This document shows, piece after piece, positions 1 to 7,343 of a stretch of DNA of 37,009 nucleotides. This stretch comes from an uncultured Gemmatimonadota bacterium (lineage in GTDB: Bacteria; Gemmatimonadota; Gemmatimonadetes; Gemmatimonadales; GWC2-71-9), in contig CALGOK010000185.1 in NCBI GenBank assembly GCA_937961295.1, positions 1 to 37,009 of the forward strand, written 5' to 3'. Made by a program: the position numbers and the translations under genes. Below the pieces are notes generated by a model. The model was given only the letters and a program-made list of their open reading frames with translations. It was not told the DNA's origin and did no database searches. The first letter of the stretch is position 1; each line of letters opens with the position of its first letter.

Positions 1-1
1 G

Positions 2-1342
2 GTCGGGGTGCTGCTGGCCACGTGGGCGATCCTCACCTTCCAGGCGAGCGTGCTGTACACCTTCTACCCGCCGCTGCAGGCCCACCCGGCGTTCTACATC
101 GGCCTCACCCTGGTGGTGGTCGGCAGCTGGGGCTGGACCTGGCTGGTGATCCAGGCGTGGCGCACGGCGCGGCGGGTGCGCGGCGACCGGCCGGTCTCGG
201 TGGCGATGCACGCCACCGCCGTCAACGCGATGCTGTGGGCGCTCTGCACCGTCGGCGTCGCCGCCGAGATGCTGTTCATGCTGATCCCATGGTCGCTCGG
301 GCTGCGGGAGACGGTCGATCCGATCGTGGCTCGCACGCTGTTCTGGTACTTCGGGCACCCGCTGGTCTACTTCTGGATCATCCCGGCCTACACGCTCTGG
401 TACACCGTGCTGCCCAAGCTGGCCGGCGGGAAGCTGTTCTCCGACCCGCTGGCCCGGATGGTGTTCACCATCTTCCTGGTGCTCTCCACCCCGGTGGGGC
501 TGCACCACCAGTTCCAGGATCCCGGGATCGTCGAGAACTGGAAGCTGCTGCACACCTTCCTAACCATGGCGATCTCGTTCCCGTCCCTGGTCACCGCGTT
601 CACGGTCTGCGCGTCGATCGAGATCGCCGGCCGGCTCCGCGGCGGGAAGGGACTGTTCGGCTGGATCCGCACCCTGCCGTGGGGCGACCCCACCGTGTCG
701 GCAATCCTGCTGGCGATGCTGCTCTTCCTGGTGGGCGGCTTCGGCGGAGCGGTGAATGCCGCCTACGCCCTCAACTCGGTGGTGCACAACACCGCCTGGA
801 TCTTCGCGCACTTCCACCTGACCGTCGGCTCCGCCTCGGCACTGACATTCATGGGCGGCCTCTACTGGCTGGTGCCGCGCCTGTCGGGGAAGCCGCTGGC
901 GCTCCGCCCGCTGGCACAGGTGCAGCCATGGCTCTGGTTCGCGGGGATGGTGTTCTTCTCGTTCACCTCGCACATCGCCGGGCTCGAGGGCCTGCCGCGC
1001 CGGGTGATGAGCGCCAGCTACGCCGGGGCGATCCCCGCCCAGCTGTGGAGCATCCACACCTACCTGTCCGCTGCAGGGGGCGTGATCCTGTTCCTCTCGG
1101 CGATGCTGTTCGTGCTGGTGATGGTCAGGACCTTCACCAACAAGGCGACCCAACCGGTGGAACCGATCGCCTATGCCGAGCCGCTCCACGTCCCGGAGGG
1201 CGGCTTCCGCACCGGGATCTGGGACCGGCTGGGCCTCTGGTTCCTCATCGCGGTGGTGCTGGTGCTGATCGCCTACGCGATGCCGCTGTACGAGCTGCTC
1301 AGTCTCGAGCGGTTCGGCAGCCCGGGGTTCAAGCCGTTCTGA
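2..1342 (+). CDS. ba3-type cytochrome c oxidase subunit I (5' end missing)
   Basis: Catalytic subunit of a B-family (ba3-type) heme-copper terminal oxidase in the cytoplasmic membrane; it reduces O2 to water and pumps protons. The reading frame is open to the left edge, so the N-terminus lies outside the window. Counting from the GTG at 8, the CuB/active-site motif GHPLVYFW holds His117 and Tyr121, the pair cross-linked in this family. HHQF follows at 166-167 and HFH at 268-270 supplies the last heme ligands. The stretch PKLAGGKLFSDPLARMVF is close to what I recall of Thermus ba3 subunit I and unlike A-family oxidases. About ten hydrophobic segments remain. It ends convergent to the zip gene, with a strong dyad between them. 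The small subunit II is probably upstream, outside the window. Confidence 0.9.
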   Translation, partial: VGVLLATWAILTFQASVLYTFYPPLQAHPAFYIGLTLVVVGSWGWTWLVIQAWRTARRVRGDRPVSVAMHATAVNAMLWALCTVGVAAEMLFMLIPWSLGLRETVDPIVARTLFWYFGHPLVYFWIIPAYTLWYTVLPKLAGGKLFSDPLARMVFTIFLVLSTPVGLHHQFQDPGIVENWKLLHTFLTMAISFPSLVTAFTVCASIEIAGRLRGGKGLFGWIRTLPWGDPTVSAILLAMLLFLVGGFGGAVNAAYALNSVVHNTAWIFAHFHLTVGSASALTFMGGLYWLVPRLSGKPLALRPLAQVQPWLWFAGMVFFSFTSHIAGLEGLPRRVMSASYAGAIPAQLWSIHTYLSAAGGVILFLSAMLFVLVMVRTFTNKATQPVEPIAYAEPLHVPEGGFRTGIWDRLGLWFLIAVVLVLIAYAMPLYELLSLERFGSPGFKPF

Positions 1343-1343
1343 C

Positions 1344-1432
1344 GCGACATCGCGAGGGGCGAAACGCGAGGAGCGCTGCCTTCGACGCCCCTCGCGCTTC
1401 GCCCCTCGCCCCTCGCCCTTCGCATTGTCGCG
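1344..1432. terminator. Long GC-rich dyad between convergent genes
   Basis: The left arm starts GCGACATCGCGAGGGGCG and the right arm ends with its near-complement (CGCCCTTCGC followed by ATTGTCGC). Internal GAGGGGC iterations allow alternative pairings. It fills the spacer between the convergent oxidase and ZIP genes, so a bidirectional terminator is the simplest role. There is no T-run. The same sequence family recurs at 3116-3189, so it is also an interspersed repeat. Confidence 0.65.
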
Positions 1433-1434
1433 CT

Positions 1435-2199
1435 CTACTCGAGCACCATCCCCGTCACCGCCATCACCGCCACGCCCAGGAGCACCAGCGCGATCTGCAC
1501 CGCCACGGCGCGGGGGCGGGTTTCGCGGTGCAGCTCGGGGATCAGGTCGCTGGCGGCGATGTAGAGGAACGATCCGGCGGCCACCGGCAGCAGCAGCGCG
1601 TCGAAGCCGGCGATCCGCTCGCCCAGCGCCAGCGCCAGCAGCGCCCCGGCCACGGCGCCGAGTCCGGAGAGGAAGTTGAGCCACACCACCTTCCGCATCG
1701 GCAGCCCGGCGTGGAGGAGCACGCCGAAGTCGCCCACCTCCTGGGGGATCTCGTGCACCAGCACCGCCACGGTGGTGGCCACCCCCACCGGCACGCTGGC
1801 CAGGAACGCCCCGGCGATCAGCATCCCGTCGATCACGTTGTGGAGCAGGTCGCCGAGCAGGTTGAGCGCGGCGAGCGGCGGCAACGCGGGCGGGTGATCA
1901 TGGTCGTGGTGATGGGCGTGGTGCCAGAGGAACTTCTCGAGCACGAAGAAGCCCAGGAATCCCGCCAGCAGTCCCCCGGTGAGCGCCGGCCCGGGTCCCA
2001 GCTCGGCGAACGCCTCGGGGAGGAGGTGGATCACCGCGCCGCCCAGCAGCGCCCCCACCGCGAACGACACGAGCAGCATCACGTGGCGCTGGATCCGCGC
2101 GAACCGCTGGCCCACCAGCAGCAGGCCGAGCAGCGGCAGCGCGCTCACCATGAGCACGCCGCCTAGGGCCCAGAGCCAGCGGGAGGTGGGGTCGGGCAT
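1435..2199 (-). CDS. ZIP-family divalent metal transporter
   Basis: Inner-membrane permease of the ZIP family, which moves Zn2+ and related divalent metals into the cytoplasm. About 254 residues with roughly eight hydrophobic helices. A His-rich cytoplasmic loop (HHAHHHDHDH) precedes the two signature helices: one with a HNVIDG-like motif, the other with VHEIPQEVGDFGVL. These match the TM4/TM5 metal-binding motifs HNxxDG and HExPxE of the family. I chose the ATG at 2199 (MPDPTSRW) because the residues of the longer frame upstream (to 2229) run into the repeat at 2224. The bacterial homologues I have in mind are of similar length. It stands alone, convergent with the oxidase gene. Substrate specificity cannot be read from the sequence. 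Confidence 0.88.
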   Translation of the reverse strand: MPDPTSRWLWALGGVLMVSALPLLGLLLVGQRFARIQRHVMLLVSFAVGALLGGAVIHLLPEAFAELGPGPALTGGLLAGFLGFFVLEKFLWHHAHHHDHDHPPALPPLAALNLLGDLLHNVIDGMLIAGAFLASVPVGVATTVAVLVHEIPQEVGDFGVLLHAGLPMRKVVWLNFLSGLGAVAGALLALALGERIAGFDALLLPVAAGSFLYIAASDLIPELHRETRPRAVAVQIALVLLGVAVMAVTGMVLE

Positions 2200-2223
2200 G
2201 GGGGACGAAGATAACGGGGAACC

Positions 2224-2361
2224 TGTCACCCCGAGCGCAGCGCTGCCACCCCGAGCGCAGCCCTGTCACCCCGAGCGCAGCGAGGGGGCGGAAGTTGGCA
2301 CGTGCATCCGCCGGCCTCCGCCCCCTCCCCCTCGCTCGCTGCGCGAGCTCGGGGTGACAGG
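2224..2361. repeat. Tandem and inverted CCCCGAGCGCAGC repeat
   Basis: Three copies of TGTCACCCCGAGCGCAGC (second copy TGCCACC...) start at 2224, 2244 and 2264, an exact 20-bp period. An inverted arm (GCGCGAGCTCGGGGTGACAGG split around 2341-2361) faces them across a CCGCCCCCTC/GAGGGGGCGG pair. This is the repeat that gives 'PERSEG' peptides when translated; it is common in intergenic spacers of several environmental phyla. It lies between the ZIP start and the end of the DsrE-like gene and may act as a terminator. Confidence 0.75.
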
Positions 2362-2371
2362 TTCTCCCCTG

Positions 2372-3028
2372 CTACTGCCGGTGGTACGACAGCTCCGCCT
2401 GCTGCGCCTTGTCGATCGCGATCACCATCGCGGGCACCAGTGTCACGCCCGGGAGGATGTTCGCCTTCATGTCGGCGTAGACCGCCTGCGCGTCGAGGCC
2501 CTGCTTCTGCGCCACCAGGCCGGCGAAGATGGTCAGCGCGTTGTTGCACACGATGAACGTGGCGCCGCGCTGCTGCAGCGACTCGATCGAGGCCTGCGGC
2601 AGCTCCATCCCGATCACGATCGGGGCCGTGCGCCACGGGTTGACGGTGTACGGCTTCCCGGCCGGATCCTTCTCGCCGAGGAACGCGCCGAGGTTGTACT
2701 TGGCCCACATCGCGTCGCTCAGCGCGTGGAAGGTGGTGCTGCCGTAGAACGTCAGGACCGCATCGACGTCCTTGTCAGCCACGCCGTAGGCCTTGTTGTA
2801 CGTGTCGTAGTAGTTGAGCACGTGCACCAGCGGGATGCCGTTGGCGCTCGAGGGCGCGTCGAACAGCATCCGGTGCTCGGCGTCGAGCTCTGCGAGCCAC
2901 TCGTCATGCGTGGCGCCCGGATCCGTGGCCATCGCGTCGGTCGGAACGACGACGCCGGCGAGTCCGGCGGTGCCCATGCCGAGCAGGAGCAAGGCCGCGA
3001 CATGGCGGCGGGTCAGCAGCTGTAACAT
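2372..3028 (-). CDS. Secreted DsrE/DsrF-like protein
   Basis: About 218 residues. The start at 3028 (MLQLLTRRHVAALLL) follows a clear ribosome site (GAGAGGA, 5 nt upstream). Residues 1-32 are an export signal: a twin Arg, a hydrophobic core and an Ala-rich cleavage region; it could be Tat or Sec. The mature part looks like the DsrE/DsrF sulfur-relay fold: conserved VLTFYGST near the middle and a later ATFIVCNNAL, where DsrE-type proteins carry a functional Cys. Periplasmic DsrE-like proteins are common but their role is poorly defined. It lies downstream of doxX in the same direction, separated by a hairpin, so it is probably a separate or attenuated part of the unit. Family assignment is by motif memory only. 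Confidence 0.6.
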   Translation of the reverse strand: MLQLLTRRHVAALLLLGMGTAGLAGVVVPTDAMATDPGATHDEWLAELDAEHRMLFDAPSSANGIPLVHVLNYYDTYNKAYGVADKDVDAVLTFYGSTTFHALSDAMWAKYNLGAFLGEKDPAGKPYTVNPWRTAPIVIGMELPQASIESLQQRGATFIVCNNALTIFAGLVAQKQGLDAQAVYADMKANILPGVTLVPAMVIAIDKAQQAELSYHRQ

Positions 3029-3115
3029 CGAGTCCTCTCCCAGGTATCCAGTCGGCCCCCATTGGCCAACCAGCAAGGGATGCGGGAAGGCGAGGTGAGA
3101 CCCGACATTGCCGTC

Positions 3116-3189
3116 GCGACAACGCGAAGGGCGAAGGGCGAGGGGCGCTTCCTTCCACGCCCCTCGCCCCTCGCCCCTCGCGATGTCGC
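3116..3189. terminator. Hairpin of the same family as 1344-1432
   Basis: Two 32-base arms (3116-3147 and 3158-3189) pair with about three mismatches around a 10-base loop. Arm start GCGACAACGCGAAGGGCG, arm end CGATGTCGC. It sits directly after the doxX stop and before the DsrE-like gene, so it should terminate or attenuate doxX transcription or protect its 3' end. No T-run follows. Confidence 0.65.
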
Positions 3190-3194
3190 GGCAG

Positions 3195-3692
3195 TTAGCT
3201 GGCGATCTCGCGATCCAGCGACCACTTGCCGCCGCCGGCCACCACCAGCGCGAGCGCCGCGCCGATCAGCAGCAGGTGGAACTCGAAGCCCTCGCCCGCC
3301 TGCGCGCCCGACCAGTTCATGAAGAAGCCGTGCGGCAGGTGCACCGTGGCGATGGCGCCGGCCATCACGCCGATGAAGCTCAGCGCGGCGAACCGGGTGC
3401 CGATCCCCACCAGCAGGGCGATCGGGGCCAGGAACTCGGCCAGGATCGCCACGGTGGCCAGCGCCGCCGGGAAGCCGAGCGACGTGATGTAGCCCATGGT
3501 GCCGTCGAAGCCGTAGCCGCCGAACCAGCCGAGCACCTTCTGGGCGCCGTGCGGGAACATCACCAGCGCCAGGGTGAGGCGCAGGACGACCGGGGCGATG
3601 GCGCCGTCGGTGGCCAGCGTGCGCCGCAGCGCGCCGCTGATGGAGAAGTCGGTGCCCTGGGCACCGATCCGGGGTTGGGTGATGCTGGTCAT
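3195..3692 (-). CDS. DoxX-family membrane protein
   Basis: About 165 residues with four hydrophobic helices typical of DoxX. Family motifs visible: RLTLALVMFPHGAQKV in the first helix, GFPAALATVAILAEFLAPIALLVG across helix two, and a C-terminal HLLLIGAALALVVAGGGKWSLD. DoxX proteins sit in the inner membrane and are linked to redox or thiol stress functions that vary between lineages. The start at 3692 is preceded by GAGGA at good spacing; the upstream Met at 3722 has none. It follows the MarR gene in the same direction with a 90-base AT-rich gap, a layout common for MarR-controlled DoxX genes. Confidence 0.85.
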   Translation of the reverse strand: MTSITQPRIGAQGTDFSISGALRRTLATDGAIAPVVLRLTLALVMFPHGAQKVLGWFGGYGFDGTMGYITSLGFPAALATVAILAEFLAPIALLVGIGTRFAALSFIGVMAGAIATVHLPHGFFMNWSGAQAGEGFEFHLLLIGAALALVVAGGGKWSLDREIAS

Positions 3693-3718
3693 GCTCGTCC
3701 TCGTTGTTTCAGAGTGTG

Positions 3719-3752
3719 ACAATGGTTGTTGGTACTATTATTGATTAGACAA
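3719..3752 (-). promoter_or_regulatory. AT-rich promoter/operator region before doxX
   Basis: An unusually AT-rich patch in GC-rich DNA, between the marR stop and the doxX start. It holds the dyad ACAA-TGG-TTGT (3719-3729) and TTGATTAGACAA (3741-3752), the latter sharing the TTG...CAA frame of the perfect dyad before marR. A second MarR operator and doxX promoter here is inference. Confidence 0.4.
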
Positions 3753-3782
3753 CTATCTATGCACGACAAACCCTCGTCGGGG

Positions 3783-4265
3783 TCAAGCGGTTCCCTCCCT
3801 GATCCGGTCGAGCATCCCCACCAGCTCGGCGGTTTCCTCGTCACTCAGGTCGCCCATGCTGGCATCGTCAGCTGCGTCGACCGCCTCCTCCATCGTGGCC
3901 AGGAGCTCCAACCCGGCCGGGGCGATCCAGCAATGCACCATCCGGCGGTCATGGGTGCACCGCTTCCGCTCGACCAGCCCCTTGGCCTCGAGCCGGTCGA
4001 GGAGCCGGGTGATCCCCGGGACCCGCTCGATCAACCGCTGGCCGATCTCCAGCGTCGGCAGCGGGTCGGGATGGGCCCCCCGCAGGATCCGCAGCACGTT
4101 GTACTGCTGGGCGGTGATGCCATGGGGCTCGATCACCGCGTCGTAGCGCCGGCGCAGGTCGTCGACGGTCCGGAAGAGGGCAATCGCGGCCTCCTGCCGG
4201 ACCGACCGGAACGGCCTGGTCTGCTTGATCTCCGCCTGGACGCGGGACGCGGTGGTCGTAGCCAT
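3783..4265 (-). CDS. MarR-family transcriptional regulator
   Basis: A 160-residue winged-helix DNA-binding protein of the MarR family, normally a homodimeric repressor released by a small ligand or by oxidation. Visible parts: N-terminal dimerisation helix (AIALFRTVDDLRRRYD), a helix-turn-helix of the form LTxQQYNVLRIL...LPTLEIGQRL, the recognition region VPGITRLLDRLEAKGLVER, and the wing KRCTHDRRMVHCWI with the conserved DRR. Two Cys flank the wing tip, so redox sensing is possible but unproven. The Met at 4265 is chosen because upstream residues translate repeat DNA. The gene precedes doxX and has a perfect dyad upstream, suggesting it controls itself and doxX. Confidence 0.88.
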   Translation of the reverse strand: MATTTASRVQAEIKQTRPFRSVRQEAAIALFRTVDDLRRRYDAVIEPHGITAQQYNVLRILRGAHPDPLPTLEIGQRLIERVPGITRLLDRLEAKGLVERKRCTHDRRMVHCWIAPAGLELLATMEEAVDAADDASMGDLSDEETAELVGMLDRIREGTA

Positions 4266-4288
4266 GGAGCGAAGGTACCCTGCATTAG

Positions 4289-4300
4289 TTGACCTGTCAA
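4289..4300. promoter_or_regulatory. Probable MarR operator TTGAC-CT-GTCAA
   Basis: A perfect 5-bp-arm dyad TTGACCTGTCAA centred about 30 bases upstream of the marR start codon. MarR-family operators are short dyads of the TTG(n6)CAA type, so autoregulation is likely. It was not tested against random expectation, but a perfect AT-rich dyad at this spot in GC-rich DNA is unlikely by chance. Confidence 0.5.
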
Positions 4301-4332
4301 GTATTGCTGGACGGGGAGCGTGACGGGGGACA

Positions 4333-4500
4333 GGGGTGATGGGCAAAGGGTGAAGGGGAAGGCAGCTCCGAGCGGAGTCGCCTTCCCCGTCACCCATCAC
4401 CCCCTCGCTGCGCTCGGGGCAAGCCTTCACCGTTCAGGCGATCGCCTCCCTCGGCCGCGCCGCGTGCGGCGCGGCAGCGAGGGGGGCTCCGCGCGGGCGG
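4333..4500. repeat. Stacked intergenic hairpins, chromosomal left flank
   Basis: No gene is seen between the marR start (4265) and the metallophosphoesterase end (4760). The first part holds three chromosome-type dyads: arms 4333-4363 and 4380-4404 (GGGGTGATGGG... with ...CCCATCACCCC); a CCCTCGCTGCGCTCGGGG copy of the repeat family at about 4402-4420; and CCTCGGCCGCGCCGC facing GCGGCGCGGCAGCGAGG at about 4449-4486. The transposon end follows at 4524. Confidence 0.6.
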
Positions 4501-4517
4501 CGGGATCGTCGCGCTGC

Positions 4518-4523
4518 AAGCAG
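4518..4523. repeat. Target-site duplication AAGCAG, left copy
   Basis: The six bases AAGCAG directly precede the inverted repeat CCTCGGACGCAGT. The identical six bases directly follow the inverted copy at the other end (35179-35184). Just outside, 4508-4517 reads GTCGCGCTGC, the exact complement of the arm GCAGCGCGAC found at 35181-35190, as expected if the insertion split one hairpin. Confidence 0.85.
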
Positions 4524-4597
4524 CCTCGGACGCAGTCACATCGGAGACACCCCACAACTGTACCGGAGACGGATTCCGCACTTGTATCGTAGACGGC
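4524..4597. repeat. Transposon left end: terminal repeat plus three transposase sites
   Basis: Terminal CCTCGGACGCAGT at 4524-4536. Three sites read rightward: 4531-4551 (core TCGGAGAC at 4541), 4553-4573 (core CCGGAGAC at 4563) and 4577-4597 (core TCGTAGAC at 4587). Core starts are 22 and 24 bases apart. The combined consensus with the right end is CGCA, then about six loose bases, then TCGTAGACGGC. Site 1 overlaps the terminal repeat. By analogy with TnsB, TniA and MuA these should be transposase-binding sites. Confidence 0.85.
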
Positions 4598-4650
4598 CCA
4601 CGTGTGTGATACTGCGCCCCATACAGGGCGTACCTGGTATGGAGAGTAGC

Positions 4651-4682
4651 GCGAGCGCCCGGCTTGGAAGCCGGGCGCTCGC
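4651..4682. terminator. Perfect hairpin inside the left end
   Basis: Arms GCGAGCGCCCGGCTT (4651-4665) and AAGCCGGGCGCTCGC (4668-4682) match perfectly around two central bases. It lies 78 bases past the metallophosphoesterase stop and 54 bases inside the innermost left-end site. It could end transcription from the transposition module before it crosses the transposon end. There is no T-run on either strand. Confidence 0.55.
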
Positions 4683-4759
4683 TGCAGTTGGGATCGATCA
4701 AGTCGTGCTGGCTACCACACGGAGAATGGCAGGAGCCGGTCGTAGACCGCCTGCGCCAG

Positions 4760-5569
4760 TCAGCCCTCCAGCCGCATCACGAGCTGACCCGCCCGCAGGA
4801 ACCCCGTCCCTTCTCCGAGCCGGACGTATCCGGCCTGATTGCTGAGGAGCTTAGACCGGCCAAGCTGGCCGCGGTGGTTGTGGTGCGTGTGACCGGAGCA
4901 CCAGATCCTGGGTGCCAAGGGCCCCATCAGCAGCTCGCTGAGGTCGCTCGCGAACGCAGCGCTGATTGGCTCCCCTTGGTGGATGTGGGTCGGCGACAGG
5001 CAGACGACGTGGGGCGCATGGTGCGTCACGACGATCGTATCCGCGCCGTCTCGGTGCGCCCGCGTGAGCTCGGCCTCGAGCCAATGACGACTGTCCTCAT
5101 GCCGGTGCCAGGCGTCCATGGGCGCGAACGTCTTGCCCTCCGTCGTGATCAGCCGGTGATCCGCCAGTCGTAGTGCGGCCCGGTGGGGGTCTCCCATGTA
5201 CCCTTCGCCCCAGAGGGCGTAATCGGTCCAGAGCGTCGTGCCGAGCAGCCGGAGGCCAGGTGCGATCTCCCACACCTCTCTCTCCAGAATCCGGACGTTC
5301 GTCCCAGCTGCGGCTGCGCGGCAGGCGTCGTAGGTGATGTCGAGGTCCGCGCCGTAGGCCTCGTGGTTCCCGAGGACATACGCGACCGGATTGTTGGGGA
5401 ACGTCGCGATCGCCCACCGAACACCCGCAGTGCCCACGGCGATGTCGCCGGCGAGGATGACAGGATCGCCATCGGGCGGCGCAGGCAGGGCAGCGTACGA
5501 GTCGAGCTGTTCAGGAAACTCCAGGTGGACATCAGACCAGAGCCAGATTCCGCGCGCGGACACGTTCAC
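4760..5569 (-). CDS. Calcineurin-like metallophosphoesterase
   Basis: A cytoplasmic two-metal phosphoesterase with all signature blocks. Numbered from the GTG at 5599, they are SDVHLEF (Asp23, His25), AGDI (Asp52), GNHE (Asn78, His79), VTHHAPH (around 193) and GHTHHN (236-241). These bind the di-metal centre that hydrolyses phosphomono- or diesters. I prefer the GTG at 5569 (269 residues) because an AGGTGGGG ribosome site precedes it; the GTG at 5599 has only a weak one. It lies inside the transposon, downstream of and parallel to the transposition genes, with 139 bases between. Members of this superfamily range from protein phosphatases to nucleases such as SbcD, but nothing here fixes the substrate. 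It may be cargo or an accessory transposition gene. Confidence 0.85.
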   Translation of the reverse strand: MNVSARGIWLWSDVHLEFPEQLDSYAALPAPPDGDPVILAGDIAVGTAGVRWAIATFPNNPVAYVLGNHEAYGADLDITYDACRAAAAGTNVRILEREVWEIAPGLRLLGTTLWTDYALWGEGYMGDPHRAALRLADHRLITTEGKTFAPMDAWHRHEDSRHWLEAELTRAHRDGADTIVVTHHAPHVVCLSPTHIHQGEPISAAFASDLSELLMGPLAPRIWCSGHTHHNHRGQLGRSKLLSNQAGYVRLGEGTGFLRAGQLVMRLEG

Positions 5570-5708
5570 CCTGTCACCCCACCTTCCCCGAAGTAGCACC
5601 CCGAAGGCACATGCACGGCCACACCGGCTTCTAAGCGCATGGCACCGATCCGCCTGGCGTTTCCCACGGCGGCGGCGCTGGCGGCAGCGCGATCAATGAC
5701 TGGAGCGC

Positions 5709-7343
5709 CTAAACGGGCCACACGCGCCCCACGCATCCGCTCCGGATCCAGTCGAGTAACTGCACCCCGCGCACGGCAAACCGCCTCGCCATGGTGGGAG
5801 AGGTGGAGCATCGCACCAACGACTCCAGGAATGACCGCCCTGCCTCATCCCCGAGGACTGCGTGGGCGGCCGCCAGTTCCGTGACGCTCACCAGCGGCTC
5901 ATCAATCAGCGGGCGCAAGTTGGCCGCCGATCGGACGTGGCCGAGCAGCTCGGCCCCGAGACTGACCATGGCACCCGTCTCGGCATCCGCCCACCGCAGC
6001 GCGCCGGCGACCAGGAGCGTCACGCGATCGTATCGCCAGGATTCACCACGATGCCGTCGGAGCCCCTGGATTTCTTGGATGACCTCGGCAGCCCTGACCC
6101 GACGCACCTCTCCAGTCAGGAACCCCGCCTCGATCACCGGCGGATCGTCGACCAGACCGAACGCCTCCCGGAGCATGTTGCCCGCCTCGGAAGCCGTGAG
6201 CCACGCACCCGCGGGCGGTGACTGGGCGACCGTGCCGGCGGGTGGCTCCACGCCAAGGGCGACGGAGGCAGCACGGATCGCGTCGCGCACGGCGGCCCGG
6301 TCGTTCTCGACCTGCTCCACTGGATGGGCATCACCCGCCGTGCCGTTCAGTCTTGCTGAGAGACCGGCGAGGAGAGGCACGATCGCAGCGCGCCTCACAC
6401 CATTCCACGGAGAGTCGGGCCCGAGGGCGGCGAGGGCATGGAGCTCCGCCTCAACCCCGGCCTCGCTCCACGCCTCCGCCAACTGCCGCCAGGCGAATGC
6501 CTGCTGCGCATCTTCCCGCTTCTCCCACCGCGAACCTGCCGGGGCGTAGAGCGAGCGACCGTCGACCTCCCCGACGCGAACCACCGCCGGGTTGGCCCGG
6601 GGTCGACGGCTCCCGCGATGAAACACGGGGCGAGCGGCCTCGGCGAGCAGCCTCGGAACGTCCCCGGCAGCGATCCCGTGGTCACGGAACCGCCGCGCCA
6701 ACCAGGCCACGTCCCGGGCCGAGACGAGTCCGTCCGCAGAGAGCGATGATGCACGGGTCACCAAGTCGGCGAGCCGATCCGTGGCGGTGCCTGTGGCCAT
6801 TGGCTGCGGCCCCAGGGCGAACTCCGCACCCGTCGGTACCCAATGCTGAGCGCGCACTCCCGGCACCTGCACGCACTGGAGCAACGGAGGACTTTCGGGA
6901 CAGCCCTTCCGCAGCAGGTTGAGCGCGGTCGGGACGTAGGTCGGCCGAGCGAGTGCGGTGCGGCCCACCTCCGACTCAGCCAGGTGTCGTCGGATCTCGG
7001 ACGAGGCAACCGGTCGCCGTGCCCTTTCCGGGGTGGAGAAGAGCGAGTGGACCGCCTGGTACACCAGTTCAGGAACGGACGGGTTGACGATCGACCGGTC
7101 GATGCGCGGTTCTTCACCGGCGATCCAATAGAGTCGGCGCGACTCGCGCGACCAATCGCGGGCGCGCACCGCGCTGACATGCCCAGTCCGCACAAGGCTG
7201 CCGAGGGCGGTCGCGAGGTTTCGTGGCACACCTCGGGGTTCGAGGCAGGCACGGACCTCCTCGAACGTGACAGCGCGACCCCACTCGGCGGCGGCGGCAC
7301 CCACTGCGGCGAGGACCGTCAGTCGCGTGCTCAATCGCTCCAA
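5709..7343 (-). CDS. Third protein of the transposition module, family not recognised
   Basis: 544 residues, starting with TTG at 7343 after a CCGGAGC ribosome site and overlapping the ATPase gene by 13 bases, so it is translationally coupled. I do not recognise the family. The first ~75 residues (RLTVLAAVGAAAAEWGRAVT, then a helix pair ending in a basic, aromatic strand RLYWIA) look like a winged helix. A second helix-turn-helix-like segment follows at about 95-145 (VASSEIRRHLAES) and a third at about 205-235 (LVSARDVAWLARRF). The C-terminal half is mostly helical, with ASEAGNMLREAFG and WRYDRVTLLVAGALRWADAE. No Cys/His zinc-finger pattern of TniQ/TnsD is present and no nuclease motif is evident. 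Position and DNA-binding look suggest a target-selection or end-assembly factor. That is inference. Confidence 0.75.
   Translation of the reverse strand: MERLSTRLTVLAAVGAAAAEWGRAVTFEEVRACLEPRGVPRNLATALGSLVRTGHVSAVRARDWSRESRRLYWIAGEEPRIDRSIVNPSVPELVYQAVHSLFSTPERARRPVASSEIRRHLAESEVGRTALARPTYVPTALNLLRKGCPESPPLLQCVQVPGVRAQHWVPTGAEFALGPQPMATGTATDRLADLVTRASSLSADGLVSARDVAWLARRFRDHGIAAGDVPRLLAEAARPVFHRGSRRPRANPAVVRVGEVDGRSLYAPAGSRWEKREDAQQAFAWRQLAEAWSEAGVEAELHALAALGPDSPWNGVRRAAIVPLLAGLSARLNGTAGDAHPVEQVENDRAAVRDAIRAASVALGVEPPAGTVAQSPPAGAWLTASEAGNMLREAFGLVDDPPVIEAGFLTGEVRRVRAAEVIQEIQGLRRHRGESWRYDRVTLLVAGALRWADAETGAMVSLGAELLGHVRSAANLRPLIDEPLVSVTELAAAHAVLGDEAGRSFLESLVRCSTSPTMARRFAVRGVQLLDWIRSGCVGRVWPV

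Noticed and set aside
22..2166. 714-codon plus-strand frame across the oxidase and ZIP genes
   Set aside because: Overlaps two well-supported genes in other frames and crosses a terminator-like dyad; composition is not protein-like.
4508..4517. GTCGCGCTGC as part of the transposon terminal inverted repeat
   Set aside because: It matches inverted at the other end, but it lies outside the AAGCAG direct repeats, and its partner overlaps the pilC stop codon. Halves of a target hairpin explain it better.
4651..4682. Perfect dyad considered as the transposon terminus or an IS end
   Set aside because: It has no counterpart at the right end and lies inside the three left-end sites; better seen as a terminator or regulatory hairpin.
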